This document shows, one piece after another, positions 38,886 through 50,900 of a stretch of DNA of 64,000 nucleotides. Below the pieces are notes generated by a model. That model saw only the letters and a list, made by a program, of their open reading frames with translations. It was not told the origin of the DNA and made no database searches. Within the stretch, counting starts at the first letter, position 1; the number at the start of each line of letters is the position of its first letter. A program made the position numbers and the translations under genes. This DNA is from Anaeramoeba flamelloides (Eukaryota > Metamonada > Anaeramoebidae), in assembly GCA_027625915.1 (NCBI GenBank), contig JANTQA010000075.1:1426001-1490000 (forward strand). Direction: 5' to 3'.

Positions 38886-39401
38886 GGAAATTTTAAATCT
38901 TAATGTTTTTTTAATAATTTTCTAATCAATTTTTTTGATCAAAACAAAAAGTTTATAGGGTTATTATTTTTCAATTAGTAGGAAAAAATTGAAAAAAGGG
39001 AGAAATGATTTTGAAATATTTCTGATATTTTATAAAGGGCTGATGAATTTGCTAAAAGTGTTTCTAAAAGTATTTGCGTTTAGGACTAAAATTTACCAAA
39101 ATCCGCGATTTTTTTAAACAAGAAAGATCATTTTTTCTTTTTGGAAAAAAATCTTTATATTTTTATCAATTTTTATTTTCCTTTAGATCGATGAATCAAC
39201 AATCGACAAAATGAGTATTATAAAAACCCCAATTGTATTTTGTATTCAAACTGTCAAACAATTTTGGAGAGAAACAATACAAACCACAAAATTGTTCTCC
39301 AAAAATAAACCAAATAACTCATGTTATTTCGTGTTGGATATTTTAACTCAAAAATCAAATTGAGTAAATCCACTACTTGATAGTTTTTTTTGGGACTTCA
39401 A

Positions 39402-39580
39402 TTAAGGGACTAATCTATATTAATTTTTTTTACCTAAATTTCATAGAGATTGAGAAAATTTTTTTTAATTACTTGGATTTGAAAATACCTGTTTGTTTTC
39501 AATATTAAACATATTTCTAGATAAGGGATTCCTTATTTAGAAATTGGTCAGAAAAAAAAAAAATTAGATAAGTCCCTTAG
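39402..39580. mobile_element. TTAA-flanked MITE, copy 2
   Basis: Full-length relative of 15120-15298, also 179 bp. The left end is TTAAGGGACTAATCTATATT and the right end TTAGATAAGTCCCTTAG. Shared interior landmarks are TAGAGATTGAGAAA, TTCAATATTAAACA and CCTTATTTAGAAATTGGTCA. The right-hand TTAA has drifted to TTAG. Non-coding. Confidence 0.8.
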
Positions 39581-40444
39581 AGTAAAAACAAAAAGAACCA
39601 AACACCAAAAAAAAAAAAATACAAAAGTAACAACCGCTTTGTAAGAATTGTTTTGATTTCTGAATACACTGCAACAAAACAAGTTACCCAATGGACAAAC
39701 ATTATTGATAATCCGATCATTTAGCTTTAAACTTATTTATTGAGAGAATTTTTTTGCTTGTTCAAAAATCGTGATTATTTTTTTTTTTTTCATTTTCAAG
39801 TTCCTTAAAACGAGTGTTCGAGTTTAGTTATCTCGGTTTTTTTTTAAGAAATTTTTTTTTAAAAATAAATAACGAATGATTTTTTGATCCAAATTGTAGA
39901 AAATTTATAAGATCATTACTTTTACCTTTTAAATGAGATTGGATAGTAAGGTCTGAAGACAAATTGGTGAAATAAAAGATTAGACCTTTAGAAAACATTG
40001 AGTTCTTTTGTTGTTGTACAATTTTTTTTTCAAAAACAACCAGTACCCCGAAAAAAACATCTATATTACACCATTAAACTGAGTTTCAAAATTAAAAAAT
40101 GTTCTATTTTTATCTCTATTGTTACAAGGCAAGATCTAATTTAATACCCAATAGTATACCTAAAATTAAATCAATTTTGAAGGTTAACTCCTTGATATTT
40201 TGAGTAAATTTTAAATTAGGAATTCAAATTTTTTGTGATTTTTTCGTACTTTTATCTAGTATATTAAAAATTTTTGGTTTTTTAGTAAAAATCTATCAAT
40301 AATTAAATTAATTTTTGGAGATAGATTTTTCAATTTGATCCTTCATTTTTAGAATTTCTTTTGTAAGTGTAAGAACTTTCAGAAATCAATTGCCTTCTTA
40401 ACTTATTGTTTTATTTTCTTTTTCATTTCTTTTTCTTTGGAATA

Positions 40445-41106
40445 TAATACTTAAGAGGGGTATCAAAAATAAAGCCACCACAAGGGTCTTACGAATTAAA
40501 TCATCAATGAATTAGACTCTTTATCGCATTAAATTCAGAAGAACTTTTAAATTTCAAAATTTTAGGAATAGATAATTTGGTATATCAGATACTTTATTGA
40601 AAGATGGCAGTAAAACCCACAACCCAACTCTTTTTATATGTCTATTTTTTCAGAGATTTTTTCTTGGAAACTAGACAATACCACAATTCGAAGAAACATA
40701 GTTGAGTTGTGGGTTTTCCTACCATCTTCCAATACTATTTGTTGTAAAATAAATGAAATAAAATTTTCATTCAGCTTTCTAAAAAAAAAATTTCAAATCA
40801 CAGAATATTTCCAATTTTTAAATTCCCAAAATCAGTTTAAATTATTAGTTTCCAATTTAGAATTGCGATCTTTTGTTGATTCATTTTAATTATATGATAG
40901 GTGGATTTTTTGGAAAGTCGAAATGAAATTTTGATCTTATCATTTTACAATTCACAGTAAAGTATCTAATATGCCAAATTATCTATTCCTAAAATTTTGA
41001 AATTTAATAGTTCTTCTCATTTGAAAGAAATAAAGAGTCTAATTCATTGATGATTTAATTCGTAAGACCCCCTCCGTGGCTTTATTTTAGATAGTACTTA
41101 AGGGTT
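40445..41106. repeat. Nested palindrome, ~660 bp
   Basis: Outer arms 40445-40600 and 40955-41106 pair well (TTACGAATTAAATCATCAAT and its complement). A second hairpin at about 40600-40735 lies inside (CCCACAACCCAACTC with GAGTTGTGGG). An ATG-started 83-codon frame (40638-40889) crosses the interior; it has no recognisable domain and I do not call it a gene. Confidence 0.75.
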
Positions 41107-41900
41107 GTCCAGATTTTATACTCTGTGAGAACAAAAATCTTATAACACAAACAGAAGAAAAATCCATTTAAAAGTATGGGTTTTTAAGTAAAGACCAAAA
41201 ATTAACTAATATTCAGATCTTTAAAGTGGGTTCGAAAAAAAAAAAAAATTCGGTGTTTTTAAAAAACTTTTTTGAAAATTTTCGAACAAAACAAAGCAAA
41301 TGTCAATTCGATTTTATTTTAACTTCGTACTTTTCTTATGATCCACTTTATATTTTAATAGATTTATATCATTTACCTGGGGTCTAGAAAATTTTACATC
41401 TGAAGTGGAAAGTAACAGAACATAAGAGGATATTGATTTTCGAACCTTTTTAAAGTTAAAAATACAGAATTTGATTTTTTAAAAATAAATTTAGTAGAAA
41501 CACAAAAATTCGCAATAAATTTAAATATTACTCTAAATCTCAAAAAGTTGTCTTGACTCAACATTCCATTAAGTCAAAAAATGTATGATTCGTTCTAAAA
41601 GTAATACTCACTTACCATATAATTCAGATCCGACTTAAACCTTCGAAACAAAAGTAACAGTATTTTGTATTTGCATAAAAGAGGTAAACCTGTAAAATTA
41701 TTTTTTTTTTTATTAAGAACAATTTACAAAGCAAAAATCTCGTACTTTTGCAATTTATTTTCAAAAAATACAGACCGGAGTCATAATTCAACACAGTGCC
41801 AAGAAAAAGCGATTGTATCTTATTTAGAGTGAGGATAATATATTTCAAAGAACTTTTTTCCTCTTCAGAAATCATTTTTGTATTTAAGCCTATTCTTTCA

Positions 41901-43085
41901 ATGACTGAAACAAAAAAAGAAACAGAAACAAAAAAAAATCCACAAACTATAATAAATTTAAAAACAAAGACAACCAAAAAGAATTTAGAAAAACAAAAGC
42001 ATGGTTTATATCTTGCAAAATATTTTGAACAAGTCAATAACCTTCCCAAAAACAGAGACACGATTACAATTGAAACGACAAGCAGTTACAATCAAGAGGT
42101 GATCACAAGAGAAGACTTTCAGCCCAACAACCATTTCATATGGTTATTACATTTATCCTTTTGTGATCACCTTCCGCTGGTCCTGACGCCTGACGACATC
42201 TGGTTGACGTTGCTCCAGGGCTTCTCGATTCACATCAACAAACATTCAGCAAAATATCGTTCACGCTTTATGCAAGGTGCCGAGAAGGAAACGATCAGAG
42301 TCAGGCATGACGGGCTTGTGAAGGGAAGCACTAGCAGCCCCTGGCACGAGGTTTTCCCGATGTTTTCTAAGGAGCTGAAGTCAAGAATTGGAGAAAAAAA
42401 CTTTGGTGCCTTAGTTACAAGTTTCTCAACAACGACACCCGTCATCGAAAACGCCTACACGATCATGCTGATGGACATTGTCAAATCTTATTTCGATTAC
42501 CGTGCACGGACGATGTGTGGGATCCCTGAAATTCGGTTGGAAGGAACTGTTGAAGACTGGGAAGACTTGTATGATCGCGTTGCAACATTTGAGGAATATG
42601 GCTTAGGCTGGTGGGTCGAGAAGCTTCGCTATGTGCTCAAAAGAATTGTCCAAACGATCAAGTCCAATGGCGAGGGGCTTGAAGAATTCTGGGAATCCTT
42701 TTATAAGTGGAAAAGCACCTCTGGTGGTGACAGAATAACAGGCTGGGTGCACTGCCTATTCCCTTATAAGAATAGCCAAACACGGAACCCCTATTGTAAA
42801 AACTTTGACTTTGAGATCTCTCTGGAGCCGTCAATCAGAAACGGTTTGAAAAGAAGTGATTTCCCTTCAGGCATGAGTAAGGTGCCTTTTGTTTGGGAAT
42901 ACTATAATCAAGAATTCGAAATGGACTTTTATTCTGGATTTACAAGTTTACTACAAGAAGAAAAGGACAACGGTGCAATTAGAACAAACATCGGTTGGAT
43001 AGTGTCACATAAATTAAATTCAATTTCTCAAAATTTGAAAAAGACAAGAAGAAACCCAAAAAGGACAGCGAGAAAAAAATATTAA
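41901..43085 (+). CDS. DUF4419 domain protein
   Basis: Single-exon gene of 394 residues. I chose the ATG at 41901; the frame stays open upstream but has no earlier ATG. The N-terminal ~40 residues are Lys/Thr-rich. The DUF4419 block starts near residue 73 with NNHFIWLLHLSFCDHLPLVL and DDIWLTLLQGFSIHINKHS, and continues through ITGWVHCLFPY to the middle of the C-terminal half. The tail is strongly basic (RRNPKRTARKKY). The family occurs in fungi, amoebae and some bacteria; its biochemical function is unknown. The base composition is odd: 42181-42240 is 32/60 G+C by hand count, against 18/60 for a comparable SPPL3 line (22081-22140), while both ends of the gene return to the A+T-rich background. 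That could reflect transfer, gene conversion or selection on expression. Confidence 0.88.
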   Translation: MTETKKETETKKNPQTIINLKTKTTKKNLEKQKHGLYLAKYFEQVNNLPKNRDTITIETTSSYNQEVITREDFQPNNHFIWLLHLSFCDHLPLVLTPDDIWLTLLQGFSIHINKHSAKYRSRFMQGAEKETIRVRHDGLVKGSTSSPWHEVFPMFSKELKSRIGEKNFGALVTSFSTTTPVIENAYTIMLMDIVKSYFDYRARTMCGIPEIRLEGTVEDWEDLYDRVATFEEYGLGWWVEKLRYVLKRIVQTIKSNGEGLEEFWESFYKWKSTSGGDRITGWVHCLFPYKNSQTRNPYCKNFDFEISLEPSIRNGLKRSDFPSGMSKVPFVWEYYNQEFEMDFYSGFTSLLQEEKDNGAIRTNIGWIVSHKLNSISQNLKKTRRNPKRTARKKY

Positions 43086-44279
43086 GGGATCAGTCTTCTT
43101 CGACAACAAGGCAAAATTTTAAAATATGTTATTGGCGGTATTCTATACTTACAAATTTTGTATATTCCAAGTGTCAAAAAATTCTGATCTACTAAGAAAG
43201 CCATAAAAAAGAAAATTAGTTCCGTGAGATTGATTTTTTTTTTCCATTTTTTCTGAAAAAGAAAACTATTGAATTCATTTTATTTCTCACATTATAACAA
43301 GTTTTTATCCACCGTTTATTGTCATTTTCATCATTATTATTCCCACAAATATTCTTTATTGTAATAAATCTTAATTTAAAGATTTTTTTTTCTTTTTTAA
43401 GCAAATTCTTTTGGTTAACCAAAAAATTGATATATTAAACGGATTAAAAAATAATTGTATTTTTTTAAGAATTATAGTTATAACTATTAAAGTTTTAAAG
43501 TCAAATATACAATTTTACCAAGAAATTTTGTTTTTGTTATAAGATATAATTCGTTTTTTTTAAAATAAAATTTTCTTGAAGATATTAGGGAATTTTATCC
43601 TCAAAATTCAAAATCAATTTTTTTTTTGTCAAAAATGATTTGAATTGTTATAAGGATTCTTGTGAATAAGACCAAACAATTTGTTAAAAAAATTTTTCAA
43701 AATTGAAAACTTCTTTTTGCATTTTTTTTTACATTTTTAAAAACAAGAAAACAAGATTTTTTCAAAACCTGAAAGAATAAAAAAAATTTTACTTAATAGA
43801 TCAGAATTTCCTGAAAAAAACTTTAGTTAAAGCATCTATCAATTTTTGATTTTTTTAATCACCTATACCCCCAATTGGGTTTATTGGCTAAGATTTGAAT
43901 TGGAATATTAATCAAAGAAAAAGAAACTAAATATAAAAAATTTTCTTTCGAAATCGATACTTTCCAACATAAAATGAAAAATAAGTTTTCCCATTTTCAA
44001 GAATTAACTTAATTCTTAAACAAAATAATAGGTCACTTTTTTTCGTTTTATATTGGAAACATGCAAATTTTGAATTTCAAAAAAGAGACTCAAATCAATA
44101 AATTTTTTAAATGGGGTTAACTCATCCATTTCATAAGTCGAAACACAAATTACCAAATAAAAATTTTTCAAGATCTTGACAATATTCCATTTTTTTTTCA
44201 AAAATGACTACTCCCTTAAAACACACTTTAGGTAAATTAAATTTAAGTCCACTAATCAAAACAATATATTTATATTTAT

Positions 44280-44281
<2 letters not shown>

Positions 44282-44318
<37 letters not shown>
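44282..44318. repeat. (TA)n microsatellite
   Basis: An uninterrupted AT dinucleotide run of about 36 bases. Similar tracts occur at 20303-20327, 47911-47942 and 51412-51428. Confidence 0.95.
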
Positions 44319-44322
<4 letters not shown>

Positions 44323-44489
44323 TGAGCCACGATTAATTGCTTTTTTTTAAATTGTAAACACATTTTCACTACTTAGGTCCTACACCCGTTTTCAAGAATG
44401 AAAATATTTTTTTTTCGACCGAGGTTTGTTGGATTGTATCATACACTCTATCTTACCACTAAACTATAATTAATAAAAATAAACTAAAA

Positions 44490-45370
44490 TTCAAAATTTT
44501 CCACACAGCTAAAACGTTCCAAACAATCAAAATAATACAATTGCATTGAAATTGGAGATAATTTTGATTTTTGAAAAATATGAAAATCATTTTTTCATCT
44601 TTTTTTTTTTTGTTTTCATTTCATTGTTTGAATTACGTAATTTACTTTGGTTCGGATCAAAATTTTTTTGAACTATTGATATTAGTTAAAGTTGAAAGTT
44701 GTTCCAAATAGAAGAACTCAAATAAAATTAGTTGGTAGTATCTAACCATTTGATCGATCAATATTCCTAATAGAATTTCAACAAATTTACTAATGTATTT
44801 TTTTGTTTTGCTCTCTCCAAAATTTTTAACACACCCTTGATTTATTTGTATTGATAATTATTTATTTTTTGTTTTGTGAGTATTGTAATTTATAAAAAGG
44901 TGTTAACATTTCAATTAGTGAATGATTCTAATTTGGTAAATCTTCGAGAAGTGATTAAATAAGATTTTTTTTTCACAAATCGAATTTTGGTGTGTTAAAA
45001 ATTTTGAATTGGGGTTTATAAACAAAATTTCAAAAATTTGGACACAGTTAAAACTGTTAAAAGAATAAACAATACAACACTTTCCATTCAATTTGGGAAT
45101 AATTTTGATTTAATAAACTATTTCATTTTTTGGTCTTTTCTGTTTTGATTTCAAGTCCTTTTTTCGAGTTACATAATGTTTTTCATTAGATTGGAAATTT
45201 CTTTCCAAGATCGATAGAAGGTTGATATTGAGTTTGTTCAATAGAATAATCAGAAAAAATACGCTTGTCATAACTTATCATCCAATCGATCAATAATTTT
45301 TGGCTGAATTTTCAACAAATTTATAATATATTTTTTGTTCCGCTTGTTTCATAATTTTGAAAACAACTGT
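44490..45370. repeat. Diverged tandem duplication, period ~540 bp
   Basis: CACACAGCTAAAAC near 44502 is followed about 540 bases later by CACAGTTAAAACTG. After each come ATAATTTTGATTT, a CATTTCA/GATTTCAAG block, GATCGATCAATA or ATCGATCAATAA, and TTTCAACAAATTTA. Non-coding. Confidence 0.65.
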
Positions 45371-45726
45371 GTATATTTTGAAGTTGGATCTTTTGGGGCT
45401 TTTTGAGATCTAAAAGATTTTTTTTTTCATTTTTTTCAAATGGGTTATTTTGATCTCAAGATTGGTACAAAGCCCTTACTTTTTCAAATATAGAGTATTA
45501 TAAAATAATCATAATTTAGATTAAATCAAATAAAATTATGGTGTACTTTTTGAAAACAATTTGTTTTAAAATTGAAGAAATTTAAGCATTTGGAACGTTT
45601 AAATAAGAAACGAGTATTATTTTTTTGAAATTGAACCATTTGTCAATATTACTTTGTGACTTTTGTTTAGTTGTATTTTTTTGGCAATGAGTACTCTCAA
45701 AATTTTTTTTATTGAATTTTTTCCAA

Positions 45727-46059
45727 TCAGATCCAAAGATATTTTTTATTTGTTATTTGAATTTTGTCAATCAAAAGAAGGGTAATTTCACAATACCCTT
45801 TTTGGTTGCAAGCAACTCCCGAGAGTATGAAAAAATCAATACTCAATGACCAAGCTCTAATGATATACTTTTTAGGAATAAGATTGTTATAATATGATTG
45901 GGGTGCACTAATGACACTCAATACTGTGAGAATATTAATTATTGTCAAACTACATTTTTCAGAAAAAAATAATAAATTTTTGATATTTTCAGAATAAATG
46001 GGGTAAATTTTCACTTCTCTAGCATTTTCTATTTTTTCTTTTACAAAGAGAGTTTTCAA
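45727..46059 (-). CDS. Possible ORF, unknown, divergent to CCDC47
   Basis: A 110-codon open frame with balanced, protein-like codon use, e.g. AREVKIYPIYSENIKNLL and RAWSLSIDFFILSGVACNQK. Its centre is hydrophobic enough for one or two membrane segments. It has no ATG at its 5' end, so if real it needs an upstream exon, probably between 46060 and CCDC47. I recognise no family. The ~330-base spacing to CCDC47 would make the pair divergent. Confidence 0.25.
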   Translation of the reverse strand: MKTLFVKEKIENAREVKIYPIYSENIKNLLFFSEKCSLTIINILTVLSVISAPQSYYNNLIPKKYIIRAWSLSIDFFILSGVACNQKGYCEITLLLIDKIQITNKKYLWI

Positions 46060-46387
46060 ACAAACAAATTGAAATTTGTGTCATCAATCTATTTGCCTGT
46101 GCCTCTTTTTTTATTCTTTTTATATCCTATATATATTGGGTCTACTCAGAGATTTGACAGAAAGGTAAATCCAAAATTGATAAAAGATAAAAATCTCTAG
46201 AAATTGTATCCTATTTAATATCAATCTCAGAAATTGTTCGACATTAGATCGTTAAATTTCTGGTCCCCACCTATTTTAAAGAGTTTTTTTGTTTATCAAT
46301 TAATCCTTGATAATGGAAAATTGTTTCGAGATTTTAAATCTCATTTTTTTTATTTTCTACTAAATAATAGTTCTTTTTCTTTTGACA

Positions 46388-47908
46388 ATGTACATCAAAA
46401 GTTTACTCTTTTTTTTACTAATTGTTCTTTGTTTTCAATTTATTTCAACGAAAAAAAATGAACCTGACACTGATTTTTTCTCTGATGATGATATAATTTT
46501 TTCTGTAAGTTTTTTTACTTGCTTTTCTTTTTCATCAAATAAAAAATAATAAAAAAAAATAAAAAAAAAAAAAAAATAACGACACCCAACAAAAACCATA
46601 AACCAACACACTCAAAAAAAAAAAAAAAAAAATAACAAACCAATGTAACTTAAAAAAAAACAATTCAATTACCTTTTTCATAATTTAAGGACGACGAAAT
46701 AACTGATGACTCTGATTCAGATCTTGATGTTGATATGGAATATCTCAAGAACGCTGGAAAACCAAGCAAAGAAGGTGAAGAGTTGAACCAAGATCAAGAT
46801 CTTGAAGAGCACTCTGAAGAAGACTTCTTTTCTGATGACTTTGATGGTGATGAAGATGATGGGTTTAAGCAAGATGATTTCAAAAAGCTTAAAAAAGATC
46901 TTGATAAAAAAAAAGGAATCAAAATTGAAGAAATTCAAGTCAAAGGAAAAACCGACAAGAAATATGTACGTGTGAAATTTAGACTTGGGCCTTTTGAGTT
47001 CTTAATGGTTGGCCTTTTGTTATTCTTTGTTTCTTTATGGTTCTTTGGGAAAAGAAAAAACAAAATGATTGCTCAGAAATTTAGAGACCAATTCTTTGAA
47101 ATTTTTGAAAAACAATTTTGTATTGTTGGTCAAGGTGTTGATTCTCAATTAACTAAATTAGCATCACACGAATATTGGCTTTATTGTACAGGTAGAAAAC
47201 AACTTCATTCATTACTTGCTCAAATTAAGGTTTGTGAATTTCATTTATTCATTTCTTTTTTTTTTTTTTTTTTTCTAAATGTTTTATTTTTTTTCTTAGC
47301 TTCACAACTTGATCACAAAAAACATCTCCAAAAGGAAAGAAAAAAAAAAAACAAGGGTATTAACGATTCTGATAAATTTAATAAATGAACACAAATTCGC
47401 TTAATTTTACTCAAAACTGTTTTTTCAATGAAAATTAAATATTTTTTTCAAAATTTCAAAAAGAAAAAATTCCATTAGCAAAATTTTAACCACCACTCAA
47501 GGAATTAGAAATTTTCTAATTATTTTATTATATTTTGTTTTATTTAAAAATCAATTGAATTCAAAAATATATGAAAAGTAATTTAGAAATAATTTACTTT
47601 AATTCAACACCTACTTTCTATTAATGTTGATTTTTTGAATAAAAACACAAGATCACCACAATACTATTCTAACCAAGAAACATATTTTTTTTGACAAACT
47701 TTTTCTTTTGTAACCCATTTTTATTAAAATTAATTTTATATAATTTATCAAAATATTCAGAACCTTCTTTATTAAGTTTTTTTTTTTTTTAAATATTATT
47801 TTGAACAATTATTTTTGATAATAAAATCAATATCCATTTTAATAGCAAAAATAATTGTTCAAAACAAAACACCATTCGTTTTTTCAATTGCTGTATAGTT
47901 CCTAGTTG

Positions 47909-47946
<38 letters not shown>

Positions 47947-50900
47947 ATACAAAAGAAATGAATAAAATCTTTGATTTTACTAAATTCTTACAAATTAAAT
48001 AAGAATTAGTAGTGGTTTTTTCGAAAATTTTAAGAATAAACAGAAAACCAAAAGAAAATAACACAACTTCACCTTTTTTTTTTGATTTGAGAAATAAAAA
48101 GAAAATTTTTTACCTTTCCTTTTTATTTCTTAAATTAAAAGAAATATTAATGGCGGTTTTCAGAATTCTAATGAAAAGAGAAAAATCATAAATTTTATTC
48201 AATTCTTTTGAATTATGAAAAATCTAGAGACAATTTTTTATTTTTATTATTATTTATGTTCAAAAAATAATTAGACATTTTATAATCAAAAAACGAAATC
48301 TCTAGGAAATAACGGTTTGGATTTTTTTTTGAAAATTCATTCTATTCTAATGAAAGAATTTATTTTGAGACAACTAAGTACAACAGACAAAAGCATATAT
48401 TTCATTTTGACTTGCCTATAATTCAAATGATTTTTAAATATTATTGATTCATTCAATATTATTACTATTTTAATTTTGAAATATATTTGATTATAAAAAT
48501 ATAGAAATATAAATTAAAAAACTTTATTTCTTTCAAAAAAACCCAAAATTTTTTTCCGAATATCAATTCTTTTTTTATAATTGGTCTTTAAAGAACAAAT
48601 AAGAAGTAATTTGAATAATACACATCAGATAATTAACTTTTTTTCTTTCAAAATTTTATTAAATAATTATGTTAATATAATTTAATATTTAATTGATATT
48701 ATTATTTTGTGATTTTTAAATTTTCTTTTTTGGTTTGAACTTAATTTTTTTCTTTGATGTTTCAGAAATAAATCACACTTTGTTTTTGTCAAAATTGTCA
48801 AAAAAAAATTTTCCAATTACGAATTATTTTTTATAAATGATCTTTAAAGAGCAAATAAGAAATAAGTAGAATAATACACATCTGAGAATATTACTGACAT
48901 CCGTATCAAGTAAATCGAGCCAATCAATATATTTTCTTAAAAATTGAAAAACCAAAATTCTTTGGTGATCAAACTTAATAAAACAACAATATTCATTTTG
49001 ATCTTCCAATTGAAGATCCAAAGAAAAATCCAAGAGAAATCAATATGGTCTTTCTACAGTCATTTTCACTGTTTCAATATCATTCAAATAACACGTTTTT
49101 ATCAAAATACTATCGATCTTGTAATAAAAAAAATAATTATAAAGCAATTTTGTGTAAAATAAAAAATGAAAAAAAAAGAAAAAAGTAAAAAAAGATGAAA
49201 AAACGATAGAAATTTTGAAATTTCCAAAATTAATTTTTTTCTTCTAATATCCATCCCTATTCTTTAAACTTATATATTTTACCCAATTACAACTGTAACC
49301 CTTTGAATGAAAAAGAGTTTAGAATCTGAATTTTGTGCCTTAATTTGAGATTTTTATTGTACCATAAATTTAGTTGAAAGTATGTGCCTTAAAAGTGGAA
49401 CTGACTGTAATTTCCATTCGAACCTTGTAAATACATTTAATTTATTCATTACAACTGGGCCCCTTTGACTGGGAAATAGTTTATATATTCCAGATCTAAT
49501 AGTTGTATTTATATTATATGCAGAGTTCACATTTTGATTCTTTTTAAAAAAAAACCTCAATTAAATTTTTTTTTGATTCCATGGAATCAAATGATTCTTT
49601 TTTATTTCAATAATAAGTTTCAACTTATTTTTAAATTGTGTTTTTAATAGAATTCAACAATTCTCAAATTTTAATAATTAACAAACAAGTTTTGAAAATA
49701 ATTTGATCGATTAATTAAAAACGAATGCTTGTGATTTTTCATCGTTAGATTTTATTTTTGACAACTTTTTGAGAATTCTCATGATTTTATGTTTGTTCCT
49801 CCTAAGTAATAAAATTCTTACTCAGATATGGAATTAAAACATTCTTTTTTTTTTAATTACTGTTTTTTAATTCAGATAAAATCTTTTTTTAATTCCATGA
49901 AATCAAAATAAAATACTGATAAATTGCAATTTATGTTTGTAAAATTTTTACTTGATTTTCCTTTTTGAAATTATTATGCTCAAGCTTTGAAGAAAGCATT
50001 TTATGTAGTCATGTGTTAAGAAACTCAATAAAATAAGTTGTTCTTCAAAATATTCTTTGTCCTGCACTGTTTGATAAGAAAAAGTTCCAAGATTTATAAA
50101 AATGGAAATTGTACTAAAAATTTTTCGAAATTTATTAGAATTTATCAGTAATTTCAACAAATAATTATAAAAGGAACTTTAACAAGTGGAAAATTGTGAA
50201 TAAAAGCCAATTCCCAAAGAATTATTTTAACTTTTTGATTCCCAACTTTTAATTTTTATAAGAATTCTTATTATGTATATATATATAGATCTATCTACAT
50301 ATCTATATTAATTATAGTAAACAAAATAGTTTACAAACAAATATATGTTCATTCTTTGAGGATTAAATTATTGAATTTGTTATCATCTTTAATGCTTACA
50401 ACAAAAAAAAACCTTTACAATCTGTATTTTTATTCCTTTGATATCAATTAATATAATTTTAGTTTTGATCTTAAAACCACGTATTATTTCAAATGAAAAT
50501 GAAAACAGTTTTTTTTTTTTTGAAATATTTGTTCATAGTATAATTTTTTCTATATATTTAACATTGTGTAACATTTGTATTTTTTTTAAATTATATTAAA
50601 TAAGTTTTTCAAAAATTAATCCAAAAACAATTTGTTCGATTACTCTTTTTAAAATATTTTTCCTATTTAAAAACAATATATTTCATTAAATTCCATAATT
50701 GTTAATTATTTATTTTCCGAATTTCTCCTATTATATTGATACATCCTGTTAATATATTCCATACTATAATAATATATTCTGATTTAAAAATAGCTCAAAA
50801 AACGACAAGACCTTTTCCATTATATTTTAGGATGGATGTATTCCCCAAACAATAATGATCAAGTCGTCATTGATGTTTTATTTGATAATATAAAACCATT

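Larger units (their letters stand above)
35311..41900. other. Long gene-poor region with repeats
   Basis: No complete gene. About 36565-36740 and 39760-39950 are diverged copies of each other. A protein-like stretch at 37330-37450 (YLKCVSRFLKWKLENLEK, plus strand) follows a GTAAAAG acceptor and may be an exon, but no partner exon was established. 36290-36530 is somewhat richer in G+C without an open frame. Given the giant introns elsewhere, parts of this may be intronic. Confidence 0.35.
43086..45726. other. Intergenic region downstream of DUF4419
   Basis: Holds a TA microsatellite (44282-44318) and most of a tandem duplication (44490-45370). No coding signal was found. Confidence 0.45.

Noticed and set aside
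41796-41900. Upstream extension of the DUF4419 frame
   Set aside because: It has no ATG and a composition like the flanking A/T-rich DNA; the ATG at 41901 precedes a typical charged N-terminus.
41624-42445. Antisense open frames across the DUF4419 gene
   Set aside because: They are shadows of the GC-richer coding strand and show no domain.
47300-47356. Exon after the pyrimidine-rich TTTTTTTTCTTAG in the CCDC47 intron (LHNLITKNISKRK)
   Set aside because: Its length leaves the wrong phase for exon 3, and the true conserved continuation is found intact at 50794.
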